DNA from: Acinetobacter sp. CFCC 10889
GTDB taxonomy: Bacteria > Pseudomonadota > Gammaproteobacteria > Pseudomonadales > Moraxellaceae
NCBI RefSeq assembly: GCF_003268395.1
Contig: NZ_LQXQ01000008.1
Location: 39,596-103,595 of the forward strand
DNA length: 64,000 nt
Direction of reading: 5' to 3'
Below the pieces are notes generated by a model, which saw nothing but the letters and a program-made list of their open reading frames with translations, had not been told where the DNA came from and made no database searches. Below are positions 36,844 to 46,284 of the stretch, piece by piece (positions within the stretch are counted from its first letter, which is position 1; the number at the start of each line of letters is the position of its first letter). Position numbers and translations under genes: made by a program.

Positions 36844-37050
36844 TTATAAAATAGAGAGTCGTTTAAAATGTAAATCGTATTCTAAGTATTTATGTACAAA
36901 AGCAGTTTTATCACTACATCGTAATAAGTTATTGTAAATAAATTCTGGTACAGGATGGTAAAGTTCACCAGAACCATTGTTATAAAAAATTTTTAAATAC
37001 CGTGAAGAAGCATTGTACTTCCAAGAAGTCACGGTAATCATTGATCCCAT
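36844..37050 (-). CDS. KTSC-domain protein
   Basis: 68 residues from ATG 37050 behind AAGGGGTTGCTT. Small KTSC-type domain: KYNASSRYLKIFYNNGSGELYHPVPEFIYNNLL and a C-terminal FVHKYLEYDL. These small proteins bind nucleic-acid-like ligands by analogy with the lysyl-tRNA synthetase C-terminus, but experimental roles are unknown. Monocistronic. Confidence 0.8.
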   Translation of the reverse strand: MGSMITVTSWKYNASSRYLKIFYNNGSGELYHPVPEFIYNNLLRCSDKTAFVHKYLEYDLHFKRLSIL

Positions 37051-37310
37051 AAGCAACCCCTTAAATTTTTGATTATTTTACAGAAAATTGTTTCTCTGTA
37101 TGATTTGAACTTAGTCTATTTGTATGTTGGAAAGTATTACAGTTTTGTAACTTATCACGTAATTTTTTGACTATGGATATGCTTTTTTTGCATATTGTCG
37201 ATAATGTCATGAGTATTGTTGAATATTTCCATGATCAAACTTTAAAAATATATAAAACTGCATGATCGAACGCATATAGCTAAAATTATTTTAGAAAATA
37301 GAGAGTCACT

Positions 37311-38075
37311 ATGTTAAAAATTAAAAATTTGTTGTTATGTAGTTTAGTGCCAATAGTATTGTCTGGTTGCGCAACTATGATCTTGATGAATGAACATCCT
37401 TATAAAAGTTCAGGAACAAAAACAGGTATTGCACTAGAAGATACTTTGATTGCGATTGGAACTGCAAAAAGCCCAATTCAAGGTTTTGAAAATGCAGTCG
37501 TGGTGGTAGGTGAAAAATATAGTTATTTGACTCAACCTGCTGCAAAATATACGAAACAGACTGATTTATTTCAAAAAATATTGCATGAAGTAGATTTAAA
37601 TTATTTAAAAGTAGGGCAGTTTAAATCACTAGGAATGGCTGAGGATGGTCAACATATAAATTATAGCTTGGAACAAAAAATTAAAGTCACTATGAAAGAT
37701 TCAAAAAATACCAAACATAAGACTTTACAAGATGAAATCGGATTTATTTTTTATAAGCCTTTGAAGCAGTTAACGCAAGGTGAAGAAAGCAAAATGCAAG
37801 CTTTGGGTTTTCAGTGTGAATATATTCAGCAAAACTTGCGCTGCTCTAGACAAATTTTGATTGATTTATATGTGGCAAATCCAGTTCGGAATCAACAACA
37901 ACTCGCACATAAATTTAATCATCCTATAAAGCTTGAAGTGGAATACAACATTGAGCAATTTAATTATAAACAAGTTGCAGGTAAGGCACTATTGATGCCA
38001 TTGGCAATTACCTTTGATGTAGTGACGAGTCCTTTACAGTTGGTTGGTTATATGGCTTTAGAATCAGCATTTTAA
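37311..38075 (+). CDS. Lipoprotein, intact paralogue of the broken gene at 6084-6781
   Basis: 254 residues. Signal peptide with lipobox VLSGC (Cys near 19). Features shared with the pseudogene: GCAT after the signal, EDTLIAIGTAKSP, VVVVGEKYSYL, a Lys/Asp-rich middle and AITFDVVTSPLQLV near the end. Probably an outer- or inner-membrane lipoprotein of unknown function. It ends 18 bases before the endonuclease V-like start, so the two may be co-transcribed. Confidence 0.82.
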   Translation: MLKIKNLLLCSLVPIVLSGCATMILMNEHPYKSSGTKTGIALEDTLIAIGTAKSPIQGFENAVVVVGEKYSYLTQPAAKYTKQTDLFQKILHEVDLNYLKVGQFKSLGMAEDGQHINYSLEQKIKVTMKDSKNTKHKTLQDEIGFIFYKPLKQLTQGEESKMQALGFQCEYIQQNLRCSRQILIDLYVANPVRNQQQLAHKFNHPIKLEVEYNIEQFNYKQVAGKALLMPLAITFDVVTSPLQLVGYMALESAF

Positions 38076-38093
38076 AGCAAGATGAGGAATGAG

Positions 38094-38594
38094 ATGATTA
38101 TTGCTTTTGATGTGGCTTATACTGAAAATTTTGCACATGTGGCAGGTGTTGTTTTTGAGAATTGGATGAGTCCGAAAGCAGCTCAAACTTATACACTTAA
38201 GGTGCAAGAGATTGCTGAATATGAATCAGGGCAATTTTATAAGCGTGAATTACCTTGTCTGTTGGCATTGTTGCAAGAGGTCAAAGAACCAATAGAGATC
38301 ATTGTAATAGATGGCTATGTCACCTTAGGAGAAGATCAGCATCATGGTTTAGGGCAATATTTATATGAAGCCTTGGACTGTAAAATTCCTGTGATTGGTG
38401 TAGCTAAAAATGAATTTAAAGGGACGCCGAAATATTGTGAAATTTTACGAGGGCAAAGTCAGAAGCCTTTATATGTGACTGCGATTGGAATTGATTTGGA
38501 TGTCGCCAAGAATCATGTGGAAAATATGTATGGGAAGTTTCGTATTCCTGAATTGTTGAAAGAGGTTGACCGATTAAGTAGAGCAATACCATAA
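38094..38594 (+). CDS. Short endonuclease V family protein
   Basis: 166 residues from ATG 38094 (AGGA five bases upstream); ATG 38082 is less well placed. It aligns with the core of E. coli Nfi: IIAFDVAY (first catalytic Asp), FYKRELPCLLAL (catalytic Glu), IVIDGYVTL (second Asp), GLGQYLYEAL and IPVIGVAKNEF. E. coli Nfi is 223 residues; this protein lacks the N-terminal helix region and starts directly at the first strand. All three acidic metal ligands remain, so nuclease activity at deaminated bases is plausible but needs proof. Confidence 0.78.
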   Translation: MIIAFDVAYTENFAHVAGVVFENWMSPKAAQTYTLKVQEIAEYESGQFYKRELPCLLALLQEVKEPIEIIVIDGYVTLGEDQHHGLGQYLYEALDCKIPVIGVAKNEFKGTPKYCEILRGQSQKPLYVTAIGIDLDVAKNHVENMYGKFRIPELLKEVDRLSRAIP

Positions 38595-38670
38595 TAATCT
38601 AAGCTTTATTAAACTGTTGTAAATTAAAATTATTTAATAATTTTTATTGTGAAAAAAAGGTTTGGAAAAA

Positions 38671-39027
38671 ATGGATCAAACACTGAGTGACCAAAGAAAT
38701 GCAATCAATTATATTGAGTTTAATGTTAGAGACATTCAAAAATCAAAAGCTTTTTATCAACACTTAGGTTGGACTTTTATTGACTTTGGATCAGCGTATT
38801 GTGAGTTTCATTCTGGGGCTTTAAAAGGTGGTTTTGCTCAATCTGACAATGTAAAAAGTAGTGGAGGGGCACTGATCATTTTGTACAGCCATGATCTCGA
38901 AGGCAGTTTACAGCGTGTAAAAGATGCAGGAGCAACGATTGTGCAAGAAATTTTTAGTTTTCCTGGTGGTCGCCGTTTTCATTTTGAGGATTTGGATGGA
39001 TATGAGCTGGCAATTTGGTCTGAGTGA
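38671..39027 (+). CDS. VOC-family (glyoxalase-like) protein
   Basis: 118 residues from ATG 38671. Single vicinal-oxygen-chelate module of two beta-alpha-beta-beta-beta halves: NYIEFNVRDIQKSKAFYQHLGWTF at the N-terminus, GGALIILYSHDLEGSLQRVKDAGATIV in the middle, RRFHFEDLDGYELAIW at the end. Metal-site candidates are the N-terminal Glu, a central His/Glu and the terminal Glu. Substrate unknown; not the lactoylglutathione lyase, which is at 61467-61868. Confidence 0.88.
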   Translation: MDQTLSDQRNAINYIEFNVRDIQKSKAFYQHLGWTFIDFGSAYCEFHSGALKGGFAQSDNVKSSGGALIILYSHDLEGSLQRVKDAGATIVQEIFSFPGGRRFHFEDLDGYELAIWSE

Positions 39028-39050
39028 GTACATTTGAAATCATCCAATAA

Positions 39051-39076
39051 AAAACCACGCTAAAAAGCGTGGTTTT
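39051..39076. terminator. Bidirectional terminator between VOC gene and ahpC
   Basis: An 11-bp stem AAAACCACGCT / AGCGTGGTTTT with a 4-base loop; T-rich on both strands, so it serves both genes. Confidence 0.85.
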
Positions 39077-39101
39077 TCAATCAGTATGATCTAATTACAA
39101 A

Positions 39102-39665
39102 TTAGATTTTACCAACTAAGTCGATAGAAGGAGCAAGAGTCGCTTCGCCTTCTTTCCATTTAGCAGGACATACTTCACCTGGGTGAGCGTGAACGTATTG
39201 AGCTGCTTTAACTTTACGAAGAAGTTCAGAAGCATCACGACCAATACCACCAGCATTGATTTCGATGATTTGGATTTTACCTTCTGGATCGATCACGAAA
39301 GTACCACGGTCAGCAAGACCAGCAGATTCGATTAATACTTCAAAGTTTTTAGCAAGAGTCCAAGTTGGATCACCAACCATTACGTATTGGATTTTTTTGA
39401 TTTCTTCTGAAGAATCGTGCCAAGCTTTGTGAGTGAAATGAGTGTCAGTAGAAACTGAGTAGATTTCAACGCCTAATTTTTGGAATTCAGCATAGTTGTC
39501 AGCAAGGTCACCAAGCTCAGTTGGGCAAACAAAAGTGAAGTCAGCAGGATAGAAGAAAACTACAGACCATTTGCCTTTAAGATCAGCTTCAGTAACTTCG
39601 ATGAATTGACCGTTTTGGAAAGCTTGTGCTTTAAATGGTTTAACTTCAGTATTAATCAAGCTCAT
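39102..39665 (-). CDS. ahpC: Alkyl hydroperoxide reductase subunit C
   Basis: 2-Cys peroxiredoxin reducing H2O2 and organic peroxides with electrons from AhpF. 187 residues from ATG 39665 (GGAG six bases upstream), as in E. coli. The peroxidatic Cys is in FVCPTELG and the resolving Cys in [17 protein letters not shown] and [12 protein letters not shown] are present. The long gap upstream (39666-40011) should hold its promoter. AhpF is encoded separately at 32721-34286. Confidence 0.97.
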   Translation of the reverse strand: MSLINTEVKPFKAQAFQNGQFIEVTEADLKGKWSVVFFYPADFTFVCPTELGDLADNYAEFQKLGVEIYSVSTDTHFTHKAWHDSSEEIKKIQYVMVGDPTWTLAKNFEVLIESAGLADRGTFVIDPEGKIQIIEINAGGIGRDASELLRKVKAAQYVHAHPGEVCPAKWKEGEATLAPSIDLVGKI

Positions 39666-40011
39666 CATTATCTCCATGATTGAGGTTAGTCTTTAATTTG
39701 AAAGTAGAATAGTGCATTTTTACTTATTGGGGAAATAGTATTTTTTCATGGTTAATATCGGAAAATCCGAATCAGTCAGATTTTAACACTATTTCTTCAA
39801 TGAATCATTTTGTTCATGCAGCATCATTTCCATGTTATTAAAACATTAAAAACATGATCGCTGAATGACAAAACAAAATTTTAAGTCGTGATAAACATGC
39901 AGGTTAAAGGTGCTTTTTTCAAGGTGAAAAAACAAAAAAATATAAAATTAACCACTGTAGTGTGATACAAGGCACAAAGGAATATAAATAAAACAGGAAA
40001 ATCGTCAATAT
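39666..40011. other. Promoter region between ahpC and 40012 gene
   Basis: 346 bases, no gene. It should carry the ahpC promoter (leftward) and the promoter of the membrane protein gene at 40012. A possible partial OxyR-like spacing (TTAT, ATAG, TCAT seven bases apart, 39724-39749) is too weak to call. The right part is A+T-rich. Confidence 0.4.
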
Positions 40012-40446
40012 ATGTGGGTAGATCAGATTATTCGTTGTATTGCCGTATTTTGTTTGATGATCGCATCGGTTTGTTTATTCATGGTAGATGATGCAGGAAC
40101 AGATTTATGTGTGTATGAATATATCAGTCCGAAGATGGTGACTTATTTCAGTGAGTTACAAAGTTCATCGGCGGATGATCCTGCCATGATTGGTGCAAGT
40201 GGATTTGTAGGGTTACTGATGTTTTTTCCGTTATTGTTCTCCTACCATCGTGGCTGGTATGTTGGTCTGCTGGCGCTGTATGCATTCTTGCAATTATTTG
40301 TTGTTGCGTTACTTGATACTACTTCTTTTAGCGAAATAATTTACGACAGTATTGTGCATTGTCAGCAATATTGGCTTCTCACCTATGTTGTTGGTGAGAT
40401 GATGTTTATTTTGCTGAGTTTGATTTTTATTTGTCGAGAAAGCTAG
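40012..40446 (+). CDS. Small four-helix membrane protein A
   Basis: 144 residues. About four membrane segments, with a loop after the first that holds a Cys (DLCVYEYISP) and the motif SSSADDPAM, and a second loop with IIYDSIVHCQQYWLL. No family recognised. The paralogue at 40539 keeps the same order: Cys loop, SADEP, YDSIRLCHNHFLL. Two Cys predicted to face the same side could form a disulfide. No strong ribosome site; AGGAAA lies 11 bases upstream. Confidence 0.7.
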   Translation: MWVDQIIRCIAVFCLMIASVCLFMVDDAGTDLCVYEYISPKMVTYFSELQSSSADDPAMIGASGFVGLLMFFPLLFSYHRGWYVGLLALYAFLQLFVVALLDTTSFSEIIYDSIVHCQQYWLLTYVVGEMMFILLSLIFICRES

Positions 40447-40538
40447 TCTAAATGCTTTATAGATGACTCTGATCTTGGTAAGTCATAAAACTTGATTTTA
40501 AAAACAGGTTAATAAAATAAAGGAAACAATATTTTGAA

Positions 40539-41000
40539 ATGATCGAAAAACTTTTATTGCTGCGTTCAGACTGGATTCGAAAGATGGCAATCGTCAGTCT
40601 ATTGCTTTCATCAATATTTGCATGTATGTCCTTTTGGAATAACGGACAATTTTGTGTGATTCCAAAAGGACATACACAACCTCTTTATTTTGCAGAGATG
40701 AACGGATTCAGTGCAGATGAACCTGTATTGATGGTCTATGTTGCAATATTCAGCTTGATTGGTGTGGTGATACTGTGCTTTGTAAAATCTAAAATTAAAT
40801 TTCTTATCATTTCAGGTTTTACGTTATTTTTCCTGATGATTCCACTGAATATGTTCTTTGATGCTTCAGGTTTTAAGATTGTTTATGACAGTATTCGATT
40901 ATGCCACAACCATTTTTTGCTGCTGTGGTGCTTTGCACTTTGGTATTTTATATTGACAGTGTTGCTTTATCTTTATCTTCCACAAGAGAATAAACTTTAA
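40539..41000 (+). CDS. Small four-helix membrane protein B
   Basis: 153 residues, same architecture as the preceding gene (C in QFCVIPKG, then FSADEPVLM, then YDSIRLCHNHFLL), with four hydrophobic segments. A tandem duplicate, 92 bases apart. AAGGA precedes the ATG with slightly long spacing. It lies just before hrpA but a separate start is likely. Function unknown. Confidence 0.7.
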   Translation: MIEKLLLLRSDWIRKMAIVSLLLSSIFACMSFWNNGQFCVIPKGHTQPLYFAEMNGFSADEPVLMVYVAIFSLIGVVILCFVKSKIKFLIISGFTLFFLMIPLNMFFDASGFKIVYDSIRLCHNHFLLLWCFALWYFILTVLLYLYLPQENKL

Positions 41001-41060
41001 CTCTTTGGACAGACAGCGTAAAATGTTTCGTTCAAAATTTATCTTTAGGAAAATCTATCT

Positions 41061-44000
41061 GTGCCAAATCAGTTCAATGTCGATCAATTGGTCATGGTTC
41101 GGGATCGTCATCGTTTAAGTCGGCTGAAAAAAGGCAAAGAGGCGAATCCTGAAAAATTTCAAGCATTATTCGAAAAATCCAATCATCAGGTCAAAAAGCG
41201 TTTTGCAAGTTTACCCACCATTAAACTGAATCAAGACCTGCCTGTAACCCAATATGCAGATAAATTGATTGAAGCGATTCAAAACAATCAAATTATTATT
41301 GTGGCAGGGGAAACAGGTTCAGGTAAAACCACACAGCTTCCTCAAATTGCAATGCTTGCAGGGCGTGGCTTAACGGGCATGATTGGTCATACCCAACCGC
41401 GTCGTTTGGCGGCTCGTAGCGTATCTCAACGTATTGCTGAAGAAGTGGGGCAAAAACTCGGTGAATCTATTTCCTTTAAAGTTCGTTTTAATGAACAAGG
41501 TTCAAATGATTCAATCGTCCGTTTAATGACGGATGGTATTCTGCTTGCAGAGCTATCCAATGACCGTTATTTAAATAAATATGACACTATTATTATCGAT
41601 GAAGCGCATGAGCGTTCACTGAATATCGACTTCATCATGGGCTATTTAAAACAAATCGTTAAAAAACGCCCTGATTTAAAAATTATCATTACTTCTGCAA
41701 CGTTGGATGTAAATCGTTTCAGTCAATACTTTAATAACGCACCGATTTTTGAAGTGGAAGGGCGTAGTTTCCCTGTAGAAGTGGTCTATCGCCCAATTTC
41801 AGAATTGACGATTGGGGGCAGTGATGATGACGATTTCGATGATTTTGAAGAGAATCTACCTCGTGCAGTGGTATCGGCAGTGGAAGAATGTTTCCATGAT
41901 GCGGAAAGTAAAGGTCATCCTGAACATGCGGATATTTTGATTTTCGCAAGCACCGAACAAGAAATTCGAGAATTACAGGAAACTTTACATAAATTTGGTC
42001 CAAAGCATACTCAAGTTTTACCACTGTATGCACGTTTAGCACTTGCTGAACAGCAGAAAATCTTTAATCCATCAGGTGGTGGACGACGCATTATTATTGC
42101 CACTAACGTAGCGGAAACAGCTTTAACTGTACCGAATATTCGTTATGTGATTGATAGCGGTTTTGCACGTATTTCACGTTATAATTATCGTTCTCGTGTG
42201 CAGCGTTTACCGATTGAAGCCGTTTCACAGGCAGCAGCGAATCAGCGTAAAGGACGTTGTGGTCGTATTGCACCCGGCGTGTGTATACGTTTGTATTCTG
42301 AGGAAGATTTCCAAAGTCGTCCTGAATTTACTGAACCTGAAATTAAACGGACTAACTTAGCGTCAGTTATTCTGCAAATGCAAAGTTTGGGTTTGGGTGC
42401 TGTTGAATCTTTTGATTTTATCGAGCCTCCTGATCATCGTTTGGTGAATGATGGTCGTAAATTGCTGATTGAGTTGGGGGCATATAACGAGCAAAAAGAT
42501 GAGTTAACTAAAATTGGTCTACAAATGGCGAAAATGCCGATTGACCCACGGCTTGCGCGGATGATTTTAGGCGGTGCGCATTTTGGTGTGTTGAATGAAG
42601 TTTTGATTATTGTTGCAGCACTTGCGGTACAAGATCCGCGTGAACGTCCTGCCGATAAACAAATGCAAGCGGATCAAAAGCATGCGTTGTTTAAAGAAGC
42701 GGATTCAGACTTTTTGTTCTATATCAAACTGTGGAATACACTGACTGAGAATCGTGAAAATTTAAGTGAAAATAAACGCCGTGCATTTGCAAAACAGCAT
42801 TTCTTAAGTTGGTTGCGTCTACGTGAATGGAAAAAAACCCATGAGCAATTGCTTGATTTAGCACAAGGTTTAAAGCTGTCTTTTAATGAAAAGAAAGCCA
42901 ATTATGAAAATCTGCATCGTGCTTTATTGACAGGATTATTGTCTTTTATTGCCAATAAAACCGATGAACGCAATGTATTTATGGCAGTGCGTCAGCAAAA
43001 AGCCCGAATTTTCCCTGCATCAACCTTGCATAAAACCAATACGCCGTGGGTGATGGCATTTGAAATGGTGGAAACTTCGCAAGTGTATTTGCGAACTTTG
43101 GCGAAAATTGAACCTGAATGGATTTTATTAGCCGCTCCAAATTTATTAAAACATCATTATTTTGAACCGCATTGGGCGAAAAAGCCGGGTGTGGTCAATG
43201 CCTATGATCAGATTTCATTATTCGGATTAATTATTGAGCCGAAGCGTGCGACCAATTATGAAAAGGTCGATCAGCCTGCGGCACATGAAATTTTCTTACG
43301 TGACGCACTGACCACAGGAAACTTAGGAACAACGCCGCCATTTTTAAAACATAACTTACTCAAACTTGAAGAAGTTGAACGCGTTGAGGATAAATTACGT
43401 CGTCGTGATTTGGTGGTGGACGAAGAAACCATTTACCAATTCTATGCTTCGAAAGTGCCTGCGGAAATCGCAAGTCGTCGTAGTTTTGAAGATTGGCGTG
43501 CAACTGTAGAGCCGAAAAATCCACGTTATTTATTTGTAGATGATGATGCGTTGTGGATGAATGATCGTCCGACTACACAGCAATTCCCTGACTATTTACA
43601 TAATGGTCAATTGCGTTTGGCTGCAAGTTATCGTTTTGATCCAAGTCATGATGAAGATGGCGCAACGGTTAAAATTCCTGTGCAAGCTTGCCACAAGTGG
43701 ATGAAAATATTTGGTCGTGGGGGATTCCGGGTTGGCGTTCAGATTTGATCGAAGCTTTACTCAAAGCTTTGCCAAAAGATAAGCGTCGTAATCTTGTACC
43801 AATTCCTGATACTGCTAAAAAGCTGATGAAAGCGGTTGATGCACAACATTTAAATGCGCACATTTTCGATTTCCTTGCCTTTCAGTTGCGTGGCGAACAA
43901 ATTTCTGCCAAAGATTTTTCTTTTGAACGCATTGAAGAATATTTGATTCCATTGATCAAAGTGATTGATGAAAAAGGTAAGTTGATTGAAAAAGGGCGTG

Positions 44001-44914
44001 ATTTAAGCGAATTGAAAGCGCGTTGTCGTACTGAAACGCATAGCCCTGTGAAGCAATTGAAAGGCGAATTTAAAACATTCCCTGACAAGTTCGTTTTTGA
44101 AGCTTCACAAAAAGTCACAGGTGTGGTGGTCAAGCAATATCAAGCACTTGTTACCACCAAAGACTTTGCTAAGCTCGATGCTAAAGATGAATCAGGCATT
44201 GTGATTCAGACTTTTAATGATCAAAATGAAGCCATTAAACAACATCGTGAAGGTGTGATTCGTTTGATTCACATGCAACTCGGTGATTTGATTCGTCAGT
44301 TGAAAAAGCAAATTTCCAAACCTTTGGCTTTGGCATATTCGCCATTGGGTGATAAGGCGAAATTGGAACAGATGTTGGTCTATGCCACTTTGCAAATGTC
44401 GATTACAGATTTACCGATTAATGCAGAAGAATTTGACAAATTAGTCATCGACGTCAAGCAAAAATTCCTGTCTCATGGTCAGGATGCATTGCGTCTGATC
44501 AGTGAAATTTATATTCAATGGCAAGAGATCCGCCAAAAGTTACTGATGGTCGATCAAAATGTCTTTGCCAAGAATATAGATGACATGGAAGATCAATTGG
44601 ATTTGATGAATTTATCTGACTTTGTCTATAGCAAATCTTCCGATGTATGGCAGGAATATCCACGTTATTTGAAAGCTTTAATCTTGCGTTTGGAGCGTTT
44701 GCCCAATAATCTCAATCGAGATGATGATGCAATTGCACAGATTGATCCGTGGATGGATAAACTGTTTAAGTTTAAAAATGATGATCGTTTGAAAGAGCTG
44801 TATTTTATGGTTGAAGAATTACGCATTTCGATCTTCTCTCAACCGATGAAAACCAAGATGCCGATTTCGCCAACCCGACTGCAAAAAGTTTGGGAAAAGC
44901 TCGGAATCAGTTAG
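41061..44914 (+). pseudogene. hrpA: ATP-dependent RNA helicase HrpA, split by a frameshift
   Basis: DEAH-box helicase involved in rescue of stalled ribosomes and mRNA handling. The first frame (41061-43748, GTG start) gives the helicase core: GETGSGKTTQLP (Walker A), DEAHERS, SATLD, QRKGRCGR. It continues through the ratchet region to VKIPVQA, then goes out of frame. A second frame (43688-44914) continues seamlessly from LPQVDENIWSWGIPGW to the end. Adding one base near 43686-43688 gives 1284 residues, matching the 1300 of E. coli HrpA. Each half is otherwise intact, so this is a recent lesion or a sequencing error; no classical slippery site is seen. Confidence 0.92.
43688..44914 (+). CDS. 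hrpA: C-terminal HrpA fragment
   Basis: 408-residue open frame holding the C-terminal HrpA domain (starting LPQVDENIWSWGIPG), overlapping the N-terminal frame by 61 bases. It could be translated only from a poor internal TTG, so it is the separated 3' half of the frameshifted hrpA rather than an independent gene. Alignment to E. coli HrpA runs to its very end (RISIFSQ... ISPTRLQKVWEKLG). Confidence 0.85.
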   Translation: MPQVDENIWSWGIPGWRSDLIEALLKALPKDKRRNLVPIPDTAKKLMKAVDAQHLNAHIFDFLAFQLRGEQISAKDFSFERIEEYLIPLIKVIDEKGKLIEKGRDLSELKARCRTETHSPVKQLKGEFKTFPDKFVFEASQKVTGVVVKQYQALVTTKDFAKLDAKDESGIVIQTFNDQNEAIKQHREGVIRLIHMQLGDLIRQLKKQISKPLALAYSPLGDKAKLEQMLVYATLQMSITDLPINAEEFDKLVIDVKQKFLSHGQDALRLISEIYIQWQEIRQKLLMVDQNVFAKNIDDMEDQLDLMNLSDFVYSKSSDVWQEYPRYLKALILRLERLPNNLNRDDDAIAQIDPWMDKLFKFKNDDRLKELYFMVEELRISIFSQPMKTKMPISPTRLQKVWEKLGIS

Positions 44915-44961
44915 AATAGAAACAATTTGAAATATTTGTAAATTTGGAAAAGGAGTTTTAC

Positions 44962-46077
44962 ATGGGCATCCGTATTACAGGTACAGGTCTCTATCATCCT
45001 GAAGAAGTGATTACCAATGAAGAATTGGTCGAAAGTTTAAATGCTTATGTGGAACAATTTAACAGCGTAAATGCTGAGAAAATTGAAGCGGGTGAAGTTG
45101 CAGCTCGTCGTGGTTCAAGTGCAGAATTTATTGAAAAAGCTTCAGGTGTAAAACGCCGTTATGTGATTGAAAAATCAGGTGTACTGGATATTAATCGTTT
45201 ACGTCCACGCCTTGAAGAACGTACTGATGAAGAATTATCAATTCAAGCTGAATGGGGCGTGATTGCAGCAAAACAAGCGATGGAAAATGCAGGCGTAACT
45301 GCGGAAGACATCGATGTGGTGATTTTGGCTTGTTCAAATTTACAACGTGCATATCCTGCGGTTGCAGTTGAAATTCAAACTGCGTTGGGTATTCAAGGCT
45401 ATGCTTATGACATGAATGTGGCGTGTTCTGCGGCAACATTTGGTTTGAAACAAGCGTATGATGCGGTAAAAACAGGCGCACGTCGTGTGTTGCTTGTAAA
45501 TGTGGAAATTACGTCTGGTCATACAGACTATCGTTCACGTGATTGTCACTTTATTTTTGGTGATGTGGCGACAGCTTCAATCATTGAAGAGACAGACAGC
45601 AAATCAGGTTTTGAAATTGTAGATACGCATTTATTCACACAATTTTCAAACAATATCCGTAACAACTTCGGTTTCTTGAATGGTTCAGAATTGACTTCTC
45701 GTGACGATAAACAATTCCGTCAAGATGGTCGTAAAGTGTTTAAAGAAGTGTGTCCATTGGTGGCAAAAATCATTTCGACACAGTTGGAAAAGAACAGCAT
45801 TCAACCTGAAAATGTGAAGCGTTTTTGGTTACACCAAGCCAATGCCAATATGAATGAATTGATTCTTAAATTGATCGTGGGTAAAGAAGTTGCTGAAGCT
45901 GATCCTGATCTTGTGCCAATCATTTTGGATGAGTTTGCCAATACTTCTTCTGCGGGTGTGATCATTGCATTGCATCGTACTGCCGATCAGGTGAGTGATG
46001 GTGAATATGGTGTGCTGTGTTCATTTGGTGCAGGCTATTCAGTCGGTTCGATTCTTGTACAGAAGCATGTGGTTTGA
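44962..46077 (+). CDS. Beta-ketoacyl-ACP synthase III family protein
   Basis: FabH-type thiolase-fold enzyme that condenses an acyl-CoA primer with malonyl-ACP. 371 residues from ATG 44962 (AAGGAG six bases upstream). Catalytic triad visible: Cys in [10 protein letters not shown], His in WLHQANANM, Asn in FANTSSAG. It is longer than E. coli FabH (317); an extra segment of about 50 residues sits in the first third ([26 protein letters not shown] and neighbouring). The long form resembles the Pseudomonas PA3286-type FabH that takes medium-chain primers, which is inferred. Confidence 0.87.
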   Translation: MGIRITGTGLYHPEEVITNEELVESLNAYVEQFNSVNAEKIEAGEVAARRGSSAEFIEKASGVKRRYVIEKSGVLDINRLRPRLEERTDEELSIQAEWGVIAAKQAMENAGVTAEDIDVVILACSNLQRAYPAVAVEIQTALGIQGYAYDMNVACSAATFGLKQAYDAVKTGARRVLLVNVEITSGHTDYRSRDCHFIFGDVATASIIEETDSKSGFEIVDTHLFTQFSNNIRNNFGFLNGSELTSRDDKQFRQDGRKVFKEVCPLVAKIISTQLEKNSIQPENVKRFWLHQANANMNELILKLIVGKEVAEADPDLVPIILDEFANTSSAGVIIALHRTADQVSDGEYGVLCSFGAGYSVGSILVQKHVV

Positions 46078-46142
46078 TGTTGCATAATTCTTCTCTAATA
46101 TAAATATCAAAACGGTTAATTTGGATTTTCTGTTTTGAAATA

Positions 46143-46251
46143 TAATCCCTCCCAACCTCCCTTTAAAAAAGGGAGGGGTATCGCGCAACTTAGTGTAAGC
46201 GGATACGTAAAATTCCCCTCTTTTTAAAGAGGGGCTAGGGGAGATAATTTT
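46143..46251. repeat. REP-like intergenic element, copy 2
   Basis: Two G/C-rich hairpins, CTCCCTTT/AAAGGGAG near 46157-46178 and CCCCTCTTT/AAAGAGGGG near 46215-46234, within a block whose ends (ATCCCTCCCAACC and GGCTAGGGGAGAT) are imperfect inverted repeats. Same style as the element after rapA (11119-11252). Lies between the FabH-type and acyltransferase genes. Confidence 0.7.
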
Positions 46252-46284
46252 TGGATTTGAAATAAAAATTTGTAGGGATACAAC

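Noticed and set aside
39724..39749. Possible OxyR site upstream of ahpC
   Set aside because: Only ATAG fits; TTAT and TCAT at seven-base spacing deviate from CTAT and the first element is missing.
43680..43700. Programmed frameshift in hrpA
   Set aside because: No slippery heptamer (X XXY YYZ) or downstream pseudoknot is evident, and HrpA is not known to use frameshifting.
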